Source of the DNA: Bacillota bacterium | Lineage (GTDB): Bacteria > Bacillota > Clostridia > Clostridiales > Clostridiaceae | DNA length: 6,887 nucleotides | Reading direction: 5' to 3' | NCBI GenBank assembly: GCA_021779235.1 | Contig: JAJYBA010000083.1 | Span: 1 to 6,887 of the forward strand | Part shown: positions 6,296 to 6,887 of the stretch, one piece after another | How the letters are laid out: each line of letters starts with the position of its first letter | Numbering within the stretch: position 1 is the stretch's first letter | Made by a program: the position numbers and the translations under genes | Notes under the pieces: generated by a model | The model's database searches: none | What the model was told of the DNA's origin: nothing | Seen by the model: the letters and a program-made list of their open reading frames with translations, nothing else

Positions 6296-6317
6296 TTGCA
6301 AATTTCATATTTTTAAA

Positions 6318-6887
6318 CTATCTCTTTAGATTTAGTATATCTTGTAATATTTCATCCCCAGTAGTAATAGTCTTCCCAGCTGCCTGGAAGGCCCTACTTG
6401 TAACTATCATATCTGTAAACTGTTCAGATAAATCAACATTTGACATTTCAAGCATTCCTTGAAGCATATCTCCATAACCTTTGCCGTTATCTACAACAGC
6501 TGTTGTTCCTGCCATAGAATCAACTTCACCTTTTCCTGTTCTCATTACTGCAACTCCAGAGTTAGAGGTGTTTTGTAATATATTTCCCCCTACTTTAGAG
6601 AGTCCTGCTGGATTCTTAAATGAAGCTACAGCAATTTGTCCAAGCGCTGCTACTTTACCATCTTCTAAAACAGCTTTTATCATTCCATCTTTTTCTATAG
6701 AAAAAGTTCTAATTCTTAAAGTTTTTGTTGCATCACTAGGATCTGTAATTTTTTCTGGTATAACAAGAGGAATTAGCATTGGCTCTGTTTTTAAACTTTG
6801 ACTATCTGCATCAGCATAGTTTAGAACGGGCTTACCAGTAGAATCATAATCTAAACTTGTATTTGTTGCATCACTAACAGCATATCC
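6318..6887 (-). CDS. flgE: Flagellar hook protein FlgE (C-terminal part; 5' end outside window)
   Basis: FlgE polymerises into the hook, the flexible joint between the basal body and filament. The frame is open from the window edge to the TAG at 6318, giving 189 C-terminal residues. The visible part shows the FlgE pattern: a TFSIEKDGMIKAVLEDGK segment, GQIAVASFKNPAGLSKVGGN, then NTSNSG and the conserved C-terminal helix of axial proteins, SNVDLSEQFTDMIVTSRAFQ followed by AAGKTITTGDEILQDILNL. That helix is shared with rod proteins FlgF and FlgG, but the preceding segments and the flbD neighbour favour FlgE. The first part of the visible sequence (YDSTGKPVLNYADADSQ) belongs to the more variable outer domain. 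No frame damage is seen. Confidence 0.93.
   Translation of the reverse strand, partial: GYAVSDATNTSLDYDSTGKPVLNYADADSQSLKTEPMLIPLVIPEKITDPSDATKTLRIRTFSIEKDGMIKAVLEDGKVAALGQIAVASFKNPAGLSKVGGNILQNTSNSGVAVMRTGKGEVDSMAGTTAVVDNGKGYGDMLQGMLEMSNVDLSEQFTDMIVTSRAFQAAGKTITTGDEILQDILNLKR

Noticed and set aside
6227..6317. A sigma-A or sigma-28 promoter between flgE and flbD
   Set aside because: Some TATATAA-like and TTG-like hexamers occur on the minus strand, but none has a matching partner at proper spacing, and no GCCGATAA-like sigma-28 -10 element is present; such matches are expected in AT-rich DNA.
6481..6801. Plus-strand 106-codon frame opposite flgE
   Set aside because: It is antisense to conserved FlgE sequence, and its composition is explained by the hook gene frame.

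Overview
The window is a contiguous stretch of a flagellar biosynthesis operon, all of it on the minus strand, so it is transcribed from right to left. The DNA is strongly AT-rich, with AGA/ATA-type codon use and strong AGGAGG-like ribosome binding sites. Together with the gene order and a FliR-FlhB fusion protein, this points to a Clostridium-type Firmicute. The genus is an inference from gene order and protein character; no search was run.

In order of transcription the window holds: the 3' part of flgE (hook protein, 6887-6318, cut by the window edge); an unusual 191-base intergenic region; flbD/swrD (6126-5935); a broken motB remnant (about 5921-5583); fliL (5586-5110); fliO/fliZ (5101-4691); fliP (4707-3877); fliQ (3866-3597); a fused fliR-flhB (3585-1747); and flhA (1734 to the left edge, about the last 110 codons missing). 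From fliL to flhA the genes sit 8-12 bases apart or overlap, and each ribosome binding site overlaps or abuts the previous stop codon or lies inside the previous gene. This is one translationally dense operon. FliO, FliP, FliQ, FliR, FlhB and FlhA are the membrane export gate of the flagellar type III secretion system; FliL and the MotA/MotB stator belong to torque generation; FlgE is the hook.

The export-gate genes look intact, but the stator module does not. In the clostridial arrangement known from C. difficile, motA and motB lie between flbD and fliL. Here only the C-terminal OmpA-like third to half of motB is left, it carries an in-frame TAA, and motA is absent. This looks like a deletion scar in an otherwise healthy operon.

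The second unusual region is flgE-flbD. It has a perfect 12-bp stem-loop just after flgE, then two nearly identical 45-bp tandem repeats. Each repeat contains a perfect 10-bp palindrome and a copy of the AGGAGG ribosome binding site, so flbD is preceded by three Shine-Dalgarno copies separated by hairpins, with two possible seven-codon leader ORFs. A smaller oddity is a 42-bp in-frame tandem duplication near the end of fliO. No RNA genes, CRISPR arrays, insertion sequences or convincing promoters were found, and no stretch over 300 bases lacks a gene or gene remnant.
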